Positions 7,078 through 15,392 of a DNA stretch of 58,086 nt are shown here, piece by piece. The position numbers and the translations under genes are program-made. Position 1 is the first letter of the stretch. Each line of letters opens with the position of its first letter. The notes under the pieces were generated by a model. The model saw only the letters and a list, made by a program, of their open reading frames with translations, did not search any database and was not told where the DNA came from. The DNA is from CALNBC01 sp050945915 (GTDB taxonomy: Bacteria > Bacillota > Clostridia > Christensenellales > CALWSW01), in contig JBMNTV010000005.1 in the NCBI GenBank assembly GCA_050945915.1, positions 1 to 58,086 of the forward strand. Direction: 5' to 3'.

Positions 7078-8358
7078 TTAGCCGATAAACAGCTGGGTCC
7101 AGTAATGGCCATCTGCGACGTAACCCACGCCAATCTTGGTGTAGGAGCCGTTCAGGATGTTGGCCCTGTGGCCCGGGGAGTTCATCCAGGCGTCGACCAC
7201 TGCCGCAGGCGTGGAATAACCATGGGCGATGTTCTCTCCGGCGGTCCTGTAGCTGATGCCGAAGGCTTTTAGCATATCAAAGGGAGAGCCGTAGGTCGGG
7301 CTGGTGTGGGAGAAATAGCGCTTGTCGTGCATATCCTGGGATTTTGCCCTTGCAACGTTGGAAAGCTCGCTGTTCAGCGTCAGAGGGGCCAAACCGTATG
7401 CCGCGCGCTGCTGGTTGACCAGATCCACAACCTGCTTCTCAAAAGCGAGGTTGTCTGCATTGTTTGTAGGTGCAGGTGTCGCCGTGGGCGTCGGCTTCGC
7501 AGTGGGAGCGGGCGTTGCCGTAGGCGTCGGCTTCGCAGTGGGAGCGGGCGTCGCCGTAGGCGTCGGCTTCGCAGTGGGAACGGGCGTCGCCGTGGGCGTC
7601 GGGTTGGTGGGTTCAGTCTTCCAGAAACAGTTCGGGAAAAGCTTCAAAAGGCTCTTCTGAATGCCGCATTTTTCAAGGAGACTGTTTACATAATCGTTGA
7701 CGGACGGGATGGACAGACGCGCTCCAGCAACCTTTGCGCAAGTATTGCCGGATGCGCAGTTGTCCATGCCGCAGTTGGTTCCGTTTTCGTCACAGTCCTT
7801 CGTTTTGCAGGAAAGGTCGGCTTCACAGCCCTTGCTGTTGCAATCCGCGGCTTCTACTTTCGGGAGCTCGGCGACTGGAGTTTCGGCAGGCTGCTTCTTT
7901 GCCGCTTCTGCTGTTGCAGCTTCGTTTTTCGCGGAAGAGTCGGTTTCTGCCGGTTTCTCGGTGTCCGGAGCAGCGGTCGGTTGAGCGGGCTGGGAATCGG
8001 GGGTTACGATGGGCGCATCACAGTTGCTTTGGTTTGCTGCGTCAGTATCGCAAAATCCGAAGGATCTCAAGATTTCTTCAGAAAGGTTGGAGCCCTGCAG
8101 AGCTTTGGTCGCATCCTCACGCCCGCAGTTTTTGCTGTTTCCTCCCGCGCTGTTTGAGTAGCCGAAGATCTTCAAGCCCTCGCAGAGCGCGTTCACGTCC
8201 GATCCGAACAGGGAAGCGAACGAAGAAGGCGTGCAGTTGGATTTCGATGAAATCACATCGCACTTAAATGAACTACCCGATACGGGTGCGGCCAATGCGC
8301 TTGTTGAAATACCTGAAACAAGAAGTGCTATGGCCAAGGTAATCGAAAGTTTTTTCAT
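7078..8358 (-). CDS. Secreted CAP (SCP/PR-1) domain protein with Pro-Thr repeat linker
   Basis: The 426-residue product begins with a signal peptide (residues 1-23, hydrophobic core and ALA cleavage site). A novel-looking Cys-containing N-terminal region (about 28-95) follows, then an Ala/Glu/Pro-rich stretch, a second Cys-rich block (about 165-205) and a linker of 12-residue PTPTATPAPTAK repeats. The C-terminal YkwD-type CAP domain (about 305-426) shows SHTSPTYGSP, GENIAHG and WMNSPGHRANIL, so the family His and Glu residues are present. The linker is encoded by roughly 36-bp tandem DNA repeats. AGGAGGT lies upstream of the ATG. The function of bacterial CAP proteins of this type is unknown; it probably acts outside the cell or on the spore or wall surface. 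Confidence 0.9.
   Translation of the reverse strand: MKKLSITLAIALLVSGISTSALAAPVSGSSFKCDVISSKSNCTPSSFASLFGSDVNALCEGLKIFGYSNSAGGNSKNCGREDATKALQGSNLSEEILRSFGFCDTDAANQSNCDAPIVTPDSQPAQPTAAPDTEKPAETDSSAKNEAATAEAAKKQPAETPVAELPKVEAADCNSKGCEADLSCKTKDCDENGTNCGMDNCASGNTCAKVAGARLSIPSVNDYVNSLLEKCGIQKSLLKLFPNCFWKTEPTNPTPTATPVPTAKPTPTATPAPTAKPTPTATPAPTAKPTPTATPAPTNNADNLAFEKQVVDLVNQQRAAYGLAPLTLNSELSNVARAKSQDMHDKRYFSHTSPTYGSPFDMLKAFGISYRTAGENIAHGYSTPAAVVDAWMNSPGHRANILNGSYTKIGVGYVADGHYWTQLFIG
7470..7600. repeat. In-frame 36-bp tandem repeats in the CAP protein linker
   Basis: Between three and four near-identical 36-bp units encode PTPTATPAPTAK. Units differ at a few synonymous or single-residue positions. 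Copy number is likely variable between strains. Confidence 0.85.
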
Positions 8359-8537
8359 TGTGTATTACCTCCTCACACATCATTGTAACTGCCTCTCTAA
8401 TGTTTTCAATCTGTAAATATTACTAGGTATAGTAAAATCTCGGAAAAAAGCGCAGAAATTGGATACACATGAAAAAATTCATAGAAAATCAAAATGAAAC
8501 ATAGAAATGTATAAGGTTTACTTTTGGTGGGCAAAAA

Positions 8538-8565
8538 TTTTCAATAATTCGTACATTTCTATAAT
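8538..8565 (+). promoter_or_regulatory. Promoter of the superoxide dismutase gene
   Basis: TTTTCA (8538-8543) and TATAAT (8560-8565) are 16 bases apart. Predicted transcription would start near 8572, which supports the TTG start at 8608 over the upstream GTG at 8575. Confidence 0.55.
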
Positions 8566-8607
8566 AATTGACATGTGAAAGCATATTTTTATTTGGGGGT
8601 GATCGTA

Positions 8608-9246
8608 TTGGCGGAGCATTATCCATTTAAGAACACGCCGCTTCCATACGGATACGACGCGTTGGAGCCATATATTGACACGAAGACCATGCATCTTCAT
8701 CACGACAGACATCTTCAAACATATATCAACAACCTGAACACGACGCTGAAGAACTGCCCAAGCCTGCAGGGGATGACCATCGAGCAACTGATCAAGACCG
8801 CCTATCGCCTGCCGGAGGCCTTGTGCACGCCGGTTTCCAACAACGCAGGGGGCGTCTTTAACCATCGGTTTTACTTTGAAGGCATGGCTCCGGCCACCGG
8901 CCAGCAGCCCCAGGGCGCACTTGCCGCGGCAATCGAAAGGACTTTTCGCAGCCTGAGTTCCTTTGCGAATCGATTCAAGGCGGCGGCCCTCTCGGTTTTC
9001 GGGTCCGGTTATGCCTGGCTGGTGTGCGATAAAAGGTGCAATCTTTGCATCGTCACTACGCCGAATCAGGAAACCACGCTGACCTGCCGCCTTCATCCCA
9101 TTTTGAACATCGATGTTTGGGAGCACGCCTATTACCTGAAGCATTACAACGAGCGCGGAAAGTATGTGGACGACTGGTTCCACGTTGTGAACTGGAGGGT
9201 TGCCGAGGACCGGTATCTCATTGCCAGGGAGGGAAACTGGAATTAG
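8608..9246 (+). CDS. Fe/Mn-family superoxide dismutase homologue, divergent
   Basis: This protein should convert superoxide to peroxide and oxygen, a defence in anaerobes. The TTG start is preceded by GGGGGTGATC, a long match to the 16S anti-Shine-Dalgarno, at good spacing; it gives 212 residues. The metal ligands appear conserved: H31 (LHHDRH), H86 (FNH), D169 and H173 (DVWEHAYY). Gly 82 and the PNQE segment resemble Mn-type rather than Fe-type members. Odd points are FYF where the family usually has FYW or FFW, V83 in place of the usual His of the GGH motif, and a cysteine-bearing segment (CDKRCNLC). Activity is therefore likely but not assured. It stands alone with promoter and terminator. 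Confidence 0.88.
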   Translation: MAEHYPFKNTPLPYGYDALEPYIDTKTMHLHHDRHLQTYINNLNTTLKNCPSLQGMTIEQLIKTAYRLPEALCTPVSNNAGGVFNHRFYFEGMAPATGQQPQGALAAAIERTFRSLSSFANRFKAAALSVFGSGYAWLVCDKRCNLCIVTTPNQETTLTCRLHPILNIDVWEHAYYLKHYNERGKYVDDWFHVVNWRVAEDRYLIAREGNWN

Positions 9247-9270
9247 ACAGGTGAAGACGCGAAAAAAGCA

Positions 9271-9303
9271 GCAGGAGGATGTGTCCGCATCTTCCTGCTT
9301 TTT
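9271..9303 (+). terminator. Terminator of the superoxide dismutase gene
   Basis: An 11-bp stem GCAGGAGGATG/CATCTTCCTGC (one wobble) with loop TGTCCG is followed by five T. Confidence 0.85.
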
Positions 9304-9445
9304 GGATTGGAGCCGGAGGCGATTCCGGGAGGGGCAGAGCAGTTTATTAAAGCTCCTTCTCCTGTTCCTGTTCTGGAAACAATCGTTGTCAAACTGTCTG
9401 GAATCTGAATACAGTCATTCTTTCGATAAACGTGTTCGGGTCGCT

Positions 9446-10645
9446 TTATCCGGCATCCTCCCTTTGCGCAACCATGACAAACGAATCCAGCATGGCGGAA
9501 TCCTCGACGGTCTTGACCTCGAAGACCATACGGTCTGCATGGATCTTCCCGATGATATAATGCTCCCTATAATAGGGGCCGGCGTCCAGCGAGTTGGGAT
9601 CGTTGATGCCGGTATCAAAGGCTCCTTGCAGCCCCGCAGAACTGATCTGAAAGACATATTTTTGAAAATTGCCGTATCGGGCATCGATGGTCTTCCTTGC
9701 GTAAAGCTGCTCGGAACCGCAAAAGACGATGGCGCCGGGAAGCCCTTCCACCAGGGACCAGAACTCGTCCCGGAATTCCTTGTTTGATTTGCCTGCGAAA
9801 TCGTCCGTCGTCGTCGAATAAGGGGCGTCCATCTCCATTCCGACGGAAAATGTGGGGAACGGGGTGCCGTATAGAAAGATCAGGTTGAAATCCGCCCCGT
9901 TTTTGGCAATCCCCGCAATCCAGTCGCGCACGGTTTTAGAAACCCTGTCCATCTGCTCATACCATTTGGTGTTCAGGACGATGAAGTTGCAGTTTTCGCG
10001 TCGGAAATAATATGCAGTGCGTCCATAGACGCTGTGACAGAATCCGGTGACCTCGAATTCGTCAAACACTTCGGAAAACACCGCAATCTTGTAGTTCTGT
10101 TCGACCTTATCGGCATTGTCCGGATGTGTCCGGTCGTCATGTTCGGCAAAGATTTTGCTTCTGCCCTTGTGGGCGCTTTCCTGAAGTCCGAAACAGGGAT
10201 AAAAAAAGCCCTCCGGGAAATAGTCCGTCGCCACATCCAGCCACGCGTTCAGGTTCGCTGCGGCATGTTCGGCAGAGACCGAACCGGAGGCCAAATCCCC
10301 CAGCACCACCGCGAACTGCGCCCCCTCCCCTTCTTTGATGCTGGACAGCGCGTTGCGAAGGGCAGGCTCGTGCAACCTTTTGCCGTTTCCGCTTTTATCG
10401 GCGGAACCGCCAAAAACCGCAAAGGTGAGCACAGGCTCGCTGCTGGTTTCTCCGGATTTCGGAAGCAGGTTGAGCGTCGCCGACGGCAATGCAACGGGGG
10501 TCGTCTGATCCTGAACCATCCCGGCTGACTGCTTGTCCTTTTCCATCGAAAGAGCGCGGGATAACAGAAGAATGCATACAAAGCAAACCGCGATCACAAT
10601 GGATCCGGCAATCATCAATGCCTTCAGCAGCCGTTCGGACAGCAT
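9446..10645 (-). CDS. Membrane-anchored calcineurin-like phosphoesterase homologue lacking catalytic residues
   Basis: The 399-residue product has one N-terminal membrane helix (about 8-29), a low-complexity linker to about 70, and then a domain whose strand pattern follows metallophosphoesterases. The usual metal-binding motifs are mostly lost: FGGS (78-81) stands where DxH is expected, GD (116-117) is kept, GLQE (153-156) replaces GNHE/D, YGTP (259-262) replaces the HxP motif and GSEQ (310-313) replaces GHxH. It is probably a non-enzymatic relative, acting outside the cell membrane. The assignment to the fold is inference from motif spacing. It follows rluB by 10 bases and ends the dacF-type operon. 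Confidence 0.75.
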   Translation of the reverse strand: MLSERLLKALMIAGSIVIAVCFVCILLLSRALSMEKDKQSAGMVQDQTTPVALPSATLNLLPKSGETSSEPVLTFAVFGGSADKSGNGKRLHEPALRNALSSIKEGEGAQFAVVLGDLASGSVSAEHAAANLNAWLDVATDYFPEGFFYPCFGLQESAHKGRSKIFAEHDDRTHPDNADKVEQNYKIAVFSEVFDEFEVTGFCHSVYGRTAYYFRRENCNFIVLNTKWYEQMDRVSKTVRDWIAGIAKNGADFNLIFLYGTPFPTFSVGMEMDAPYSTTTDDFAGKSNKEFRDEFWSLVEGLPGAIVFCGSEQLYARKTIDARYGNFQKYVFQISSAGLQGAFDTGINDPNSLDAGPYYREHYIIGKIHADRMVFEVKTVEDSAMLDSFVMVAQREDAG

Positions 10646-10655
10646 CCTTCAAACC

Positions 10656-11381
10656 TCAACTGATCCGTTTTTCCGGCCGGGATGACGCAACCAGGGCTTG
10701 GATTTCCCCGGGAGTCAGGTATCGCCATTCTCCGGGACGCAAACCAGAAAGATCCAGCCCGCCCACGCTCTCCCTGCGCAAAAAGGAGACGTCATGCCCC
10801 ACCGCGTAGCACATCTTCCGTACCTGCCTGTTTCTGCCCTCGTGAAGGGTGATATGCAAGCGGGTGTTTTTCTCGTTGGAGGAAATGACCTTGACCTTTG
10901 CCGGGGCGGTGCGCTTACCGTCGATCTCCACCCCTTCCCGAAGCCGTTGAAGTGCTTCCCGGCTGAGTTTTCCCCGGCAGACGACGTAATAGGTTTTTTT
11001 CACTTCGTGACGGGGGTGAGCCAGCTGGTTGGCCAGTTCGCCATCATTGGTGACGAGGATCAGACCTTCGGTGTCATAGTCCAGCCTGCCCACCGTAAAC
11101 AGCCTTAGCCCCAGGTGCTTAAAGTAATCCAGCACCGTTGGCCTTCCCTGGGGGTCGCTGTTCGTGCACATCACCTGGGATGGCTTGTAAAACAGGATGC
11201 AGACCTTCTTTTCCAGCTTCAGCGGCTTCCCGTCAAAACAGACCGTATCACCTTCCTGCACCTTGGTTCCGAGTTCGGTGACAATACTGCCGTTGACGGA
11301 CACCCTGCCCGCTTGAATGTATTCCTCGCACTTCCTTCGGGAGGCGACACCCGCCTCCGCAAGATACTTTTGCAGTCTCAT
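10656..11381 (-). CDS. rluB: RsuA/RluB-family rRNA pseudouridine synthase
   Basis: This 241-residue enzyme isomerises a uridine of ribosomal RNA, probably 23S, to pseudouridine. An S4 RNA-binding domain (MRLQKYLAEAGVASRR, residues 1-60) is followed by the catalytic domain with GRLDYDTEGLIL, holding the catalytic Asp, and HEGRNRQVRKM. The ATG at 11381 matches the family N terminus; a longer frame upstream overlaps the neighbouring gene and lacks homology. It lies 12 bases after the carboxypeptidase gene and is probably co-transcribed. RluB versus another RsuA-type specificity is not certain. Confidence 0.92.
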   Translation of the reverse strand: MRLQKYLAEAGVASRRKCEEYIQAGRVSVNGSIVTELGTKVQEGDTVCFDGKPLKLEKKVCILFYKPSQVMCTNSDPQGRPTVLDYFKHLGLRLFTVGRLDYDTEGLILVTNDGELANQLAHPRHEVKKTYYVVCRGKLSREALQRLREGVEIDGKRTAPAKVKVISSNEKNTRLHITLHEGRNRQVRKMCYAVGHDVSFLRRESVGGLDLSGLRPGEWRYLTPGEIQALVASSRPEKRIS

Positions 11382-11392
11382 CAAACAGCCTT

Positions 11393-12523
11393 TCAGGCTG
11401 CTTTTTGCAGCCAATTGCCAAAGACGATATTCAGATAGTGAAGGAAGGTCTTTTCCTGAACCGATACGGTCGCCACCAGGTCTACGGAGGCGATCATCGC
11501 GCCGTCCAGCCAAACTTCTGCAGTTCCGAGGTAGTCCCCCACTTCCACCGGCGCCTCGACTACTGCAAGCATCTGGGTGACCACTTCTGCCCGCTGGACC
11601 TCCTCCTCTGTCAACGTTAATACTATATCACCTTTGGCCCGGGCTTCCAATGCCTCTTCGATGCCGTTTTTCACATTTACTTCGCCCAGAACCGCGTTTT
11701 TTGCGACGACGATGTGGCGCGAAAAGTTCGCGAATCCATAATCCAGGATGGCAATCGTATCGTTATACATGTCCGAACAGTTCAGCACCACGGAAACCAG
11801 CTGCATCCCGTTCCGCTCCGCGCCGCCCACAAGACACCTTCCCGAGGCTTTTGTGTAGCCGGTTTTGATGCCGTTTGCCCCTTCGTAAGAGTATAGGAGC
11901 TTATTCTTGTTGCGCAGCGCCCTGTCCCAGGATCTTCCGTCGTGGGGGATGGTGATGGCAGTCGTTCCCACGATCTTTCTGAACTGCTCGTTTTTCATCG
12001 CCGCCGAGGCGATTTTGGCGAGGTCGTTGGCGGTTGTGTAGTGCCCGTTGGCGGGAAGGCCGTTGGGATTGACGAAATTGGTGTTGTTTGCCCCCAGTTC
12101 CCTCGCTTTTTGGTTCATCATCTCGCAAAAGCCCGCAACACTTCCTCCCACATGTATGGCGATAGCCACCGCAGCGTCGTTCCCCGAATGGAGCATCAGC
12201 CCGTAAAGCAGTTCCTCAAGGGTCAGGGTTTCCCCGACTTCAAGGTAGATGGAGGAGCCCTCGACCCCGGAGGACTCAGCCGTGATGGTGACGATATCCG
12301 AAAGATTGCCCTTTTCGATGGCGACCAGGGCGGTCATAATCTTTGTCGTACTCGCCATGGGGAGCTGTTTATCCCCGTTTTCGCTGTAAAGAACCCTTTG
12401 GGATTCGACCTCCATCAGCGAACAGGCGGAAGTTCTCACCCCCGCGATTTCCGCCTTTGTGGAAACGGACGAAAACATCAAAACAGCCAAAAGAACCGTC
12501 CCAAAGGCCCTGAGTTTTTTCAT
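11393..12523 (-). CDS. D-alanyl-D-alanine carboxypeptidase (DacF/DacB type, S11)
   Basis: A low-molecular-weight penicillin-binding protein that trims the terminal D-Ala from peptidoglycan stems outside the membrane. The 376-residue product has a signal peptide (about 1-24) and the three S11 motifs: SxxK at 58-61 (ASTTKIM), SGN (HSGNDAA) and KTG (GIKTGYT). The C-terminal beta domain and a final hydrophobic segment (FLHYLNIVFGNWL), probably a membrane anchor, follow. GGGAGG precedes the ATG at 12523. Its place after gerW and DUF2953 suggests a sporulation-related DacF role. Confidence 0.94.
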   Translation of the reverse strand: MKKLRAFGTVLLAVLMFSSVSTKAEIAGVRTSACSLMEVESQRVLYSENGDKQLPMASTTKIMTALVAIEKGNLSDIVTITAESSGVEGSSIYLEVGETLTLEELLYGLMLHSGNDAAVAIAIHVGGSVAGFCEMMNQKARELGANNTNFVNPNGLPANGHYTTANDLAKIASAAMKNEQFRKIVGTTAITIPHDGRSWDRALRNKNKLLYSYEGANGIKTGYTKASGRCLVGGAERNGMQLVSVVLNCSDMYNDTIAILDYGFANFSRHIVVAKNAVLGEVNVKNGIEEALEARAKGDIVLTLTEEEVQRAEVVTQMLAVVEAPVEVGDYLGTAEVWLDGAMIASVDLVATVSVQEKTFLHYLNIVFGNWLQKAA

Positions 12524-12586
12524 GTTTTTCCTCCCAAAATAAAACAGCGGTCGCATAATTCTATGCGGCCGCATTTTCAAGCTGTA

Positions 12587-13042
12587 CTAATCGTCGAAGA
12601 TTGGTTGATCCGCTATGTGCTTCTTTTTGCAGCCGGTAAGTTTTTCGGCCAGCTTTTGAATCTCCTCCATTGCCCGGGGCAGCATTTCGATGATCCTGTC
12701 CACCGTGCAGTTGTACTGGGCGGGCACAACCTTGACGGCCCCGTTCCCGATCACCACAAAGGACATGGGCGTCAGCGAAATTCCTGCGGCAGAAGCGCCC
12801 GCAAAGGGAAACCGGCTGTCTTCCGACCCCGATGCATCGTCCCTCTGCTTTTTGCCATGACTCGCGACACAGTACTCGCCACCACCGGAAACAAACCCGG
12901 TCGCGACGGTGGAAATCGGAATGATCATCGTTCCGTCCGTCGCCATCACCGGATCCCCTACAATGGTGTTGATGTCCACCATTTCCTTCAGTTGTTCCAT
13001 CGTTGTTCGCATTATATTTTCTATCGGATGCGGACACGCCAT
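12587..13042 (-). CDS. gerW: GerW family sporulation protein (YtfJ)
   Basis: The 151-residue product matches GerW/YtfJ, a protein needed for normal spore germination in Bacillus. Family features are the VGDPVMATDGTMIIPIS segment, a glycine-rich GFVSGGGEY stretch and the GASAAGISLTPMSFVVI core, with VDRIIEMLP near the C terminus. AGGAGG is correctly spaced for the ATG at 13042; the ATG at 13051 overlaps the ribosome site. It overlaps no neighbour but starts 5 bases after the DUF2953 stop, the same pair order as ytfI-ytfJ in Bacillus. Confidence 0.93.
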   Translation of the reverse strand: MACPHPIENIMRTTMEQLKEMVDINTIVGDPVMATDGTMIIPISTVATGFVSGGGEYCVASHGKKQRDDASGSEDSRFPFAGASAAGISLTPMSFVVIGNGAVKVVPAQYNCTVDRIIEMLPRAMEEIQKLAEKLTGCKKKHIADQPIFDD

Positions 13043-13047
13043 TGTAA

Positions 13048-13617
13048 TCATCCTCCTGCCGATGCATTAAAGGAAGTGTTGTGATTTCCTTCAAAGATAA
13101 TTTGTGCCGGCAGGAACCAGGCGATACCTTCCAGTTTGAGGGAAAACTCCCTTCTATTAAAAGCCGGAACAACCTCAATGACGGGATAAGCGCCGGCTTT
13201 CCAGTCAAAAGGTGCGAGTAGCGCATAAAGCGCACCCTGAAAAAGCCCGCAAAGCAGCGCGCAGGTTGCAGCATTGTGAACGCCAATGGTGCTTTTCAAC
13301 CTGAACTTTGCGAGATGGGAGCGAGAAAGGACGCGCCTGATGGGGAAGCGTATCTTGCCGCTTTCGATGGTTTTTTTGGCTTTGGAAATGTCTTCCACAA
13401 AGCGCTCGAAGGATTCCTCCACCTCGATCCAGGGAAGGGAGTAATGGACTCTGCCGCGGGCATACTCGACTTGGGCGTGAAGGGGTATCAGTCCAAATGC
13501 CAATCCCAAGGACAGCTTCAAGATGAGCTTTCCGTCCACATACTCGGCGAAAAAAACAATCCTGACGCGAGAAAAAGCAAATAGGAACAGCACCAAAGCG
13601 ATGAAGAATGCCCACAT
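13048..13617 (-). CDS. DUF2953 protein (YtfI-like), partner of gerW
   Basis: A 189-residue protein with one N-terminal membrane segment (MWAFFIALVLFLFAFSRVRI) and a second hydrophobic region near ATCALLCGLFQGALYALLAPF. Its sequence and its place directly before gerW match DUF2953, whose function is unknown but which is linked to sporulation. The ATG at 13617 is chosen over an upstream TTG because it begins the membrane helix; neither start has a strong ribosome site. Confidence 0.82.
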   Translation of the reverse strand: MWAFFIALVLFLFAFSRVRIVFFAEYVDGKLILKLSLGLAFGLIPLHAQVEYARGRVHYSLPWIEVEESFERFVEDISKAKKTIESGKIRFPIRRVLSRSHLAKFRLKSTIGVHNAATCALLCGLFQGALYALLAPFDWKAGAYPVIEVVPAFNRREFSLKLEGIAWFLPAQIIFEGNHNTSFNASAGG

Positions 13618-13642
13618 GGTGCTATTATGCCCAAAGGATTCC

Positions 13643-13678
13643 AAAAAACCAAATCCCCGGGCGTTTTGCCCGGGGATT
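13643..13678 (-). terminator. Terminator after rsfS
   Basis: Minus-strand stem AATCCCCGGGC/GCCCGGGGATT (11 bp, AAAAC loop), followed by TGG and a run of six T. It separates rsfS from the DUF2953-gerW operon. Confidence 0.88.
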
Positions 13679-13710
13679 GATCAAAAGCGGTTGCCGCCTG
13701 AGTTCAGCGT

Positions 13711-14121
13711 TTACTGCAAGTTCTGGGAAGCCCGCTGCGCCGCAGCCTCCTCCGCTTCGCCGTCGCGAAGGGCACTATAATCCACGGTGTTGGCGCCGTC
13801 CATCCAAAGACGCTCGAGGTTGTAGTACACGCGCTCTTCCGGGTGGAAAATATGCACCAGAATATCGCCATAATCCACCACGATCCACCGGCATTCCTGG
13901 TAGCCTTCCTTGCGCTTTGGCACAAGGCCTTCGGGGATCAGCTTTTCTTCCAGATCGTCGCAAAGGGCTTTGACCTGCTGGGAATTGCGGCCGCTGCAGA
14001 CCACGAAATAATCCGCGAGAATGCTCTTGTCGCCGATAAAGATTTTCAGAATATCCTCGGCCTTCTTATTATAAAGCACATCACAGATACGGTCCGCCTT
14101 GCGGGCGATTTCATCCGTCAT
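13711..14121 (-). CDS. rsfS: Ribosomal silencing factor RsfS
   Basis: RsfS binds ribosomal protein L14 on the large subunit and blocks subunit joining in slow growth. The 136-residue product has the family core DYFVVCSGRNSQQVKALCDDLEE, the RWIVVDYGDILVHIF strand region and the VYYNLERLW segment. GGAGGATTGAAT is ahead of the ATG at 14121. Its start overlaps the end of the nadD-yqeK fusion by 11 bases, indicating translational coupling, and it ends at a clear terminator. Confidence 0.95.
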   Translation of the reverse strand: MTDEIARKADRICDVLYNKKAEDILKIFIGDKSILADYFVVCSGRNSQQVKALCDDLEEKLIPEGLVPKRKEGYQECRWIVVDYGDILVHIFHPEERVYYNLERLWMDGANTVDYSALRDGEAEEAAAQRASQNLQ

Positions 14122-15325
14122 ATTCAATCCTCCGTTTATTTTGGTTCTTATACAATTGTAGTACCATATCGTTCCTGGCGTCAACTGTATTTCTGTGAAG
14201 CAACCTGCCGGTTTTAACGATGTAGGCGATGGAGTTGTTGGTGTATTCGAGCACCGCTTTGTCCAGATCTTCAAAAACAAGGCGGCGCAATTCAAGGACA
14301 CCTTCGTAATCCCGATTCGGCTCGATGGCATCGGATATATAGAGGATTTTATCCAAGAGCGTCATGTTTGCCCTTCCTGTGGTATGACAGCGAATGGCGG
14401 AAAGCACCTGCTCGTCGTCGATCGAAAAAACCTCTTTTGCCAGAACCGCCCCGAGGGGCGCGTGCAGCAGATCGGGTTCGTTTCGGGTCACTTCGTCCAG
14501 CGCAACATGGAAGTTGGCGGCCATGGTCAGGGATTCCTCATAAGAAAGCCCCTTCGCGCAATCGTGCAGCAACGCTGCCCAGCGCGCCCTGGCGGTATTT
14601 TCGCCGTATTGCCTTGCCAGAAGCTCTGCCGTTTGCACCACCAGCATGGTATGCACATAGCGCTGTTCGCTGATTATGCCGTGGAGCATGTCCTTTGCTT
14701 CGTCAAAGGTCATGCATTCCCGTGCATAAAGCCCGTGGCGCCGGATGTAATCGAATACCGCTTTTGGCAGTTCCCCCTCGACCGGAAGTTCTTGGCTGAT
14801 CCTGTTTCGGATGGATGTGGAAGAAACCGCAGTGGGCTGTTTTTTGGCAAACTCCACACGCATTCTGGGGTCGATTTCTTTGGAATCGTATCCCAGTCGT
14901 CCAAAGCAGATGAACCTTGTCAGTCCATAGACTTCCTGAACGTTTTTCCAGCCTTTTTGCAGGGCGATAAGCGTGTCCTCACCGACGATATAGTAAAGCT
15001 CCGCTTGGGGAAGCTCTTTTTTCAGCAGCTTCAGCGTATCCACCGTATAGGTGGTGCGACTCCTGTTCAGCTCGATGGAGCTGGCAAACATACGGTCTTC
15101 GCCCGCAAGGGCCAGCTTTGCCATTTCAAAGCGGTGCTGTTCATTTGCCGAGATGCGCTTGTGGGGCGGGTCGCCGGCTACCAAAAACAGCACTGCGTCA
15201 AGAGAAAACTGTTCCAAAGCGGTCCGGGCAAGGGAGATATGTTCGTTGTGAATCGGGTCGAAGGTTCCTCCCATCAAACCCAGCCGCCTTGCCGACCGGA
15301 CAGCATCCAATGCCTGATCCTGCAT
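14111..15325 (-). CDS. nadD: NadD-YqeK fusion: nicotinate-nucleotide adenylyltransferase plus HD-domain Ap4A hydrolase
   Basis: The N-terminal half (about 14-200) is NadD, which makes nicotinate adenine dinucleotide in NAD synthesis; it carries GGTFDPIHNEH at 19-29 and the SSTSIRNRI motif at 169-177. The C-terminal half (about 205-404) is a YqeK-type HD phosphohydrolase with H225, H254-D255 and the later IRCHTTG segment; YqeK enzymes cleave diadenosine tetraphosphate symmetrically. These are separate adjacent genes in Bacillus (nadD, yqeK, rsfS); here no stop lies between them. GGAG stands 6 bases before the ATG at 15325. The 11-base overlap with rsfS keeps the ancestral gene order. Confidence 0.95.
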   Translation of the reverse strand: MQDQALDAVRSARRLGLMGGTFDPIHNEHISLARTALEQFSLDAVLFLVAGDPPHKRISANEQHRFEMAKLALAGEDRMFASSIELNRSRTTYTVDTLKLLKKELPQAELYYIVGEDTLIALQKGWKNVQEVYGLTRFICFGRLGYDSKEIDPRMRVEFAKKQPTAVSSTSIRNRISQELPVEGELPKAVFDYIRRHGLYARECMTFDEAKDMLHGIISEQRYVHTMLVVQTAELLARQYGENTARARWAALLHDCAKGLSYEESLTMAANFHVALDEVTRNEPDLLHAPLGAVLAKEVFSIDDEQVLSAIRCHTTGRANMTLLDKILYISDAIEPNRDYEGVLELRRLVFEDLDKAVLEYTNNSIAYIVKTGRLLHRNTVDARNDMVLQLYKNQNKRRIEYDG

Positions 15326-15392
15326 GATTCGCTCCAATACGTATGAAATCTTTCAAAATGGGTATAACAGCCTCAAACAACAGGAGGCGGAT

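Noticed and set aside
7470..7600. 36-bp repeats that look like a CRISPR array
   Set aside because: There are no unique spacers; units are directly adjacent and stay in frame as the PTPTATPAPTAK linker of the CAP protein.
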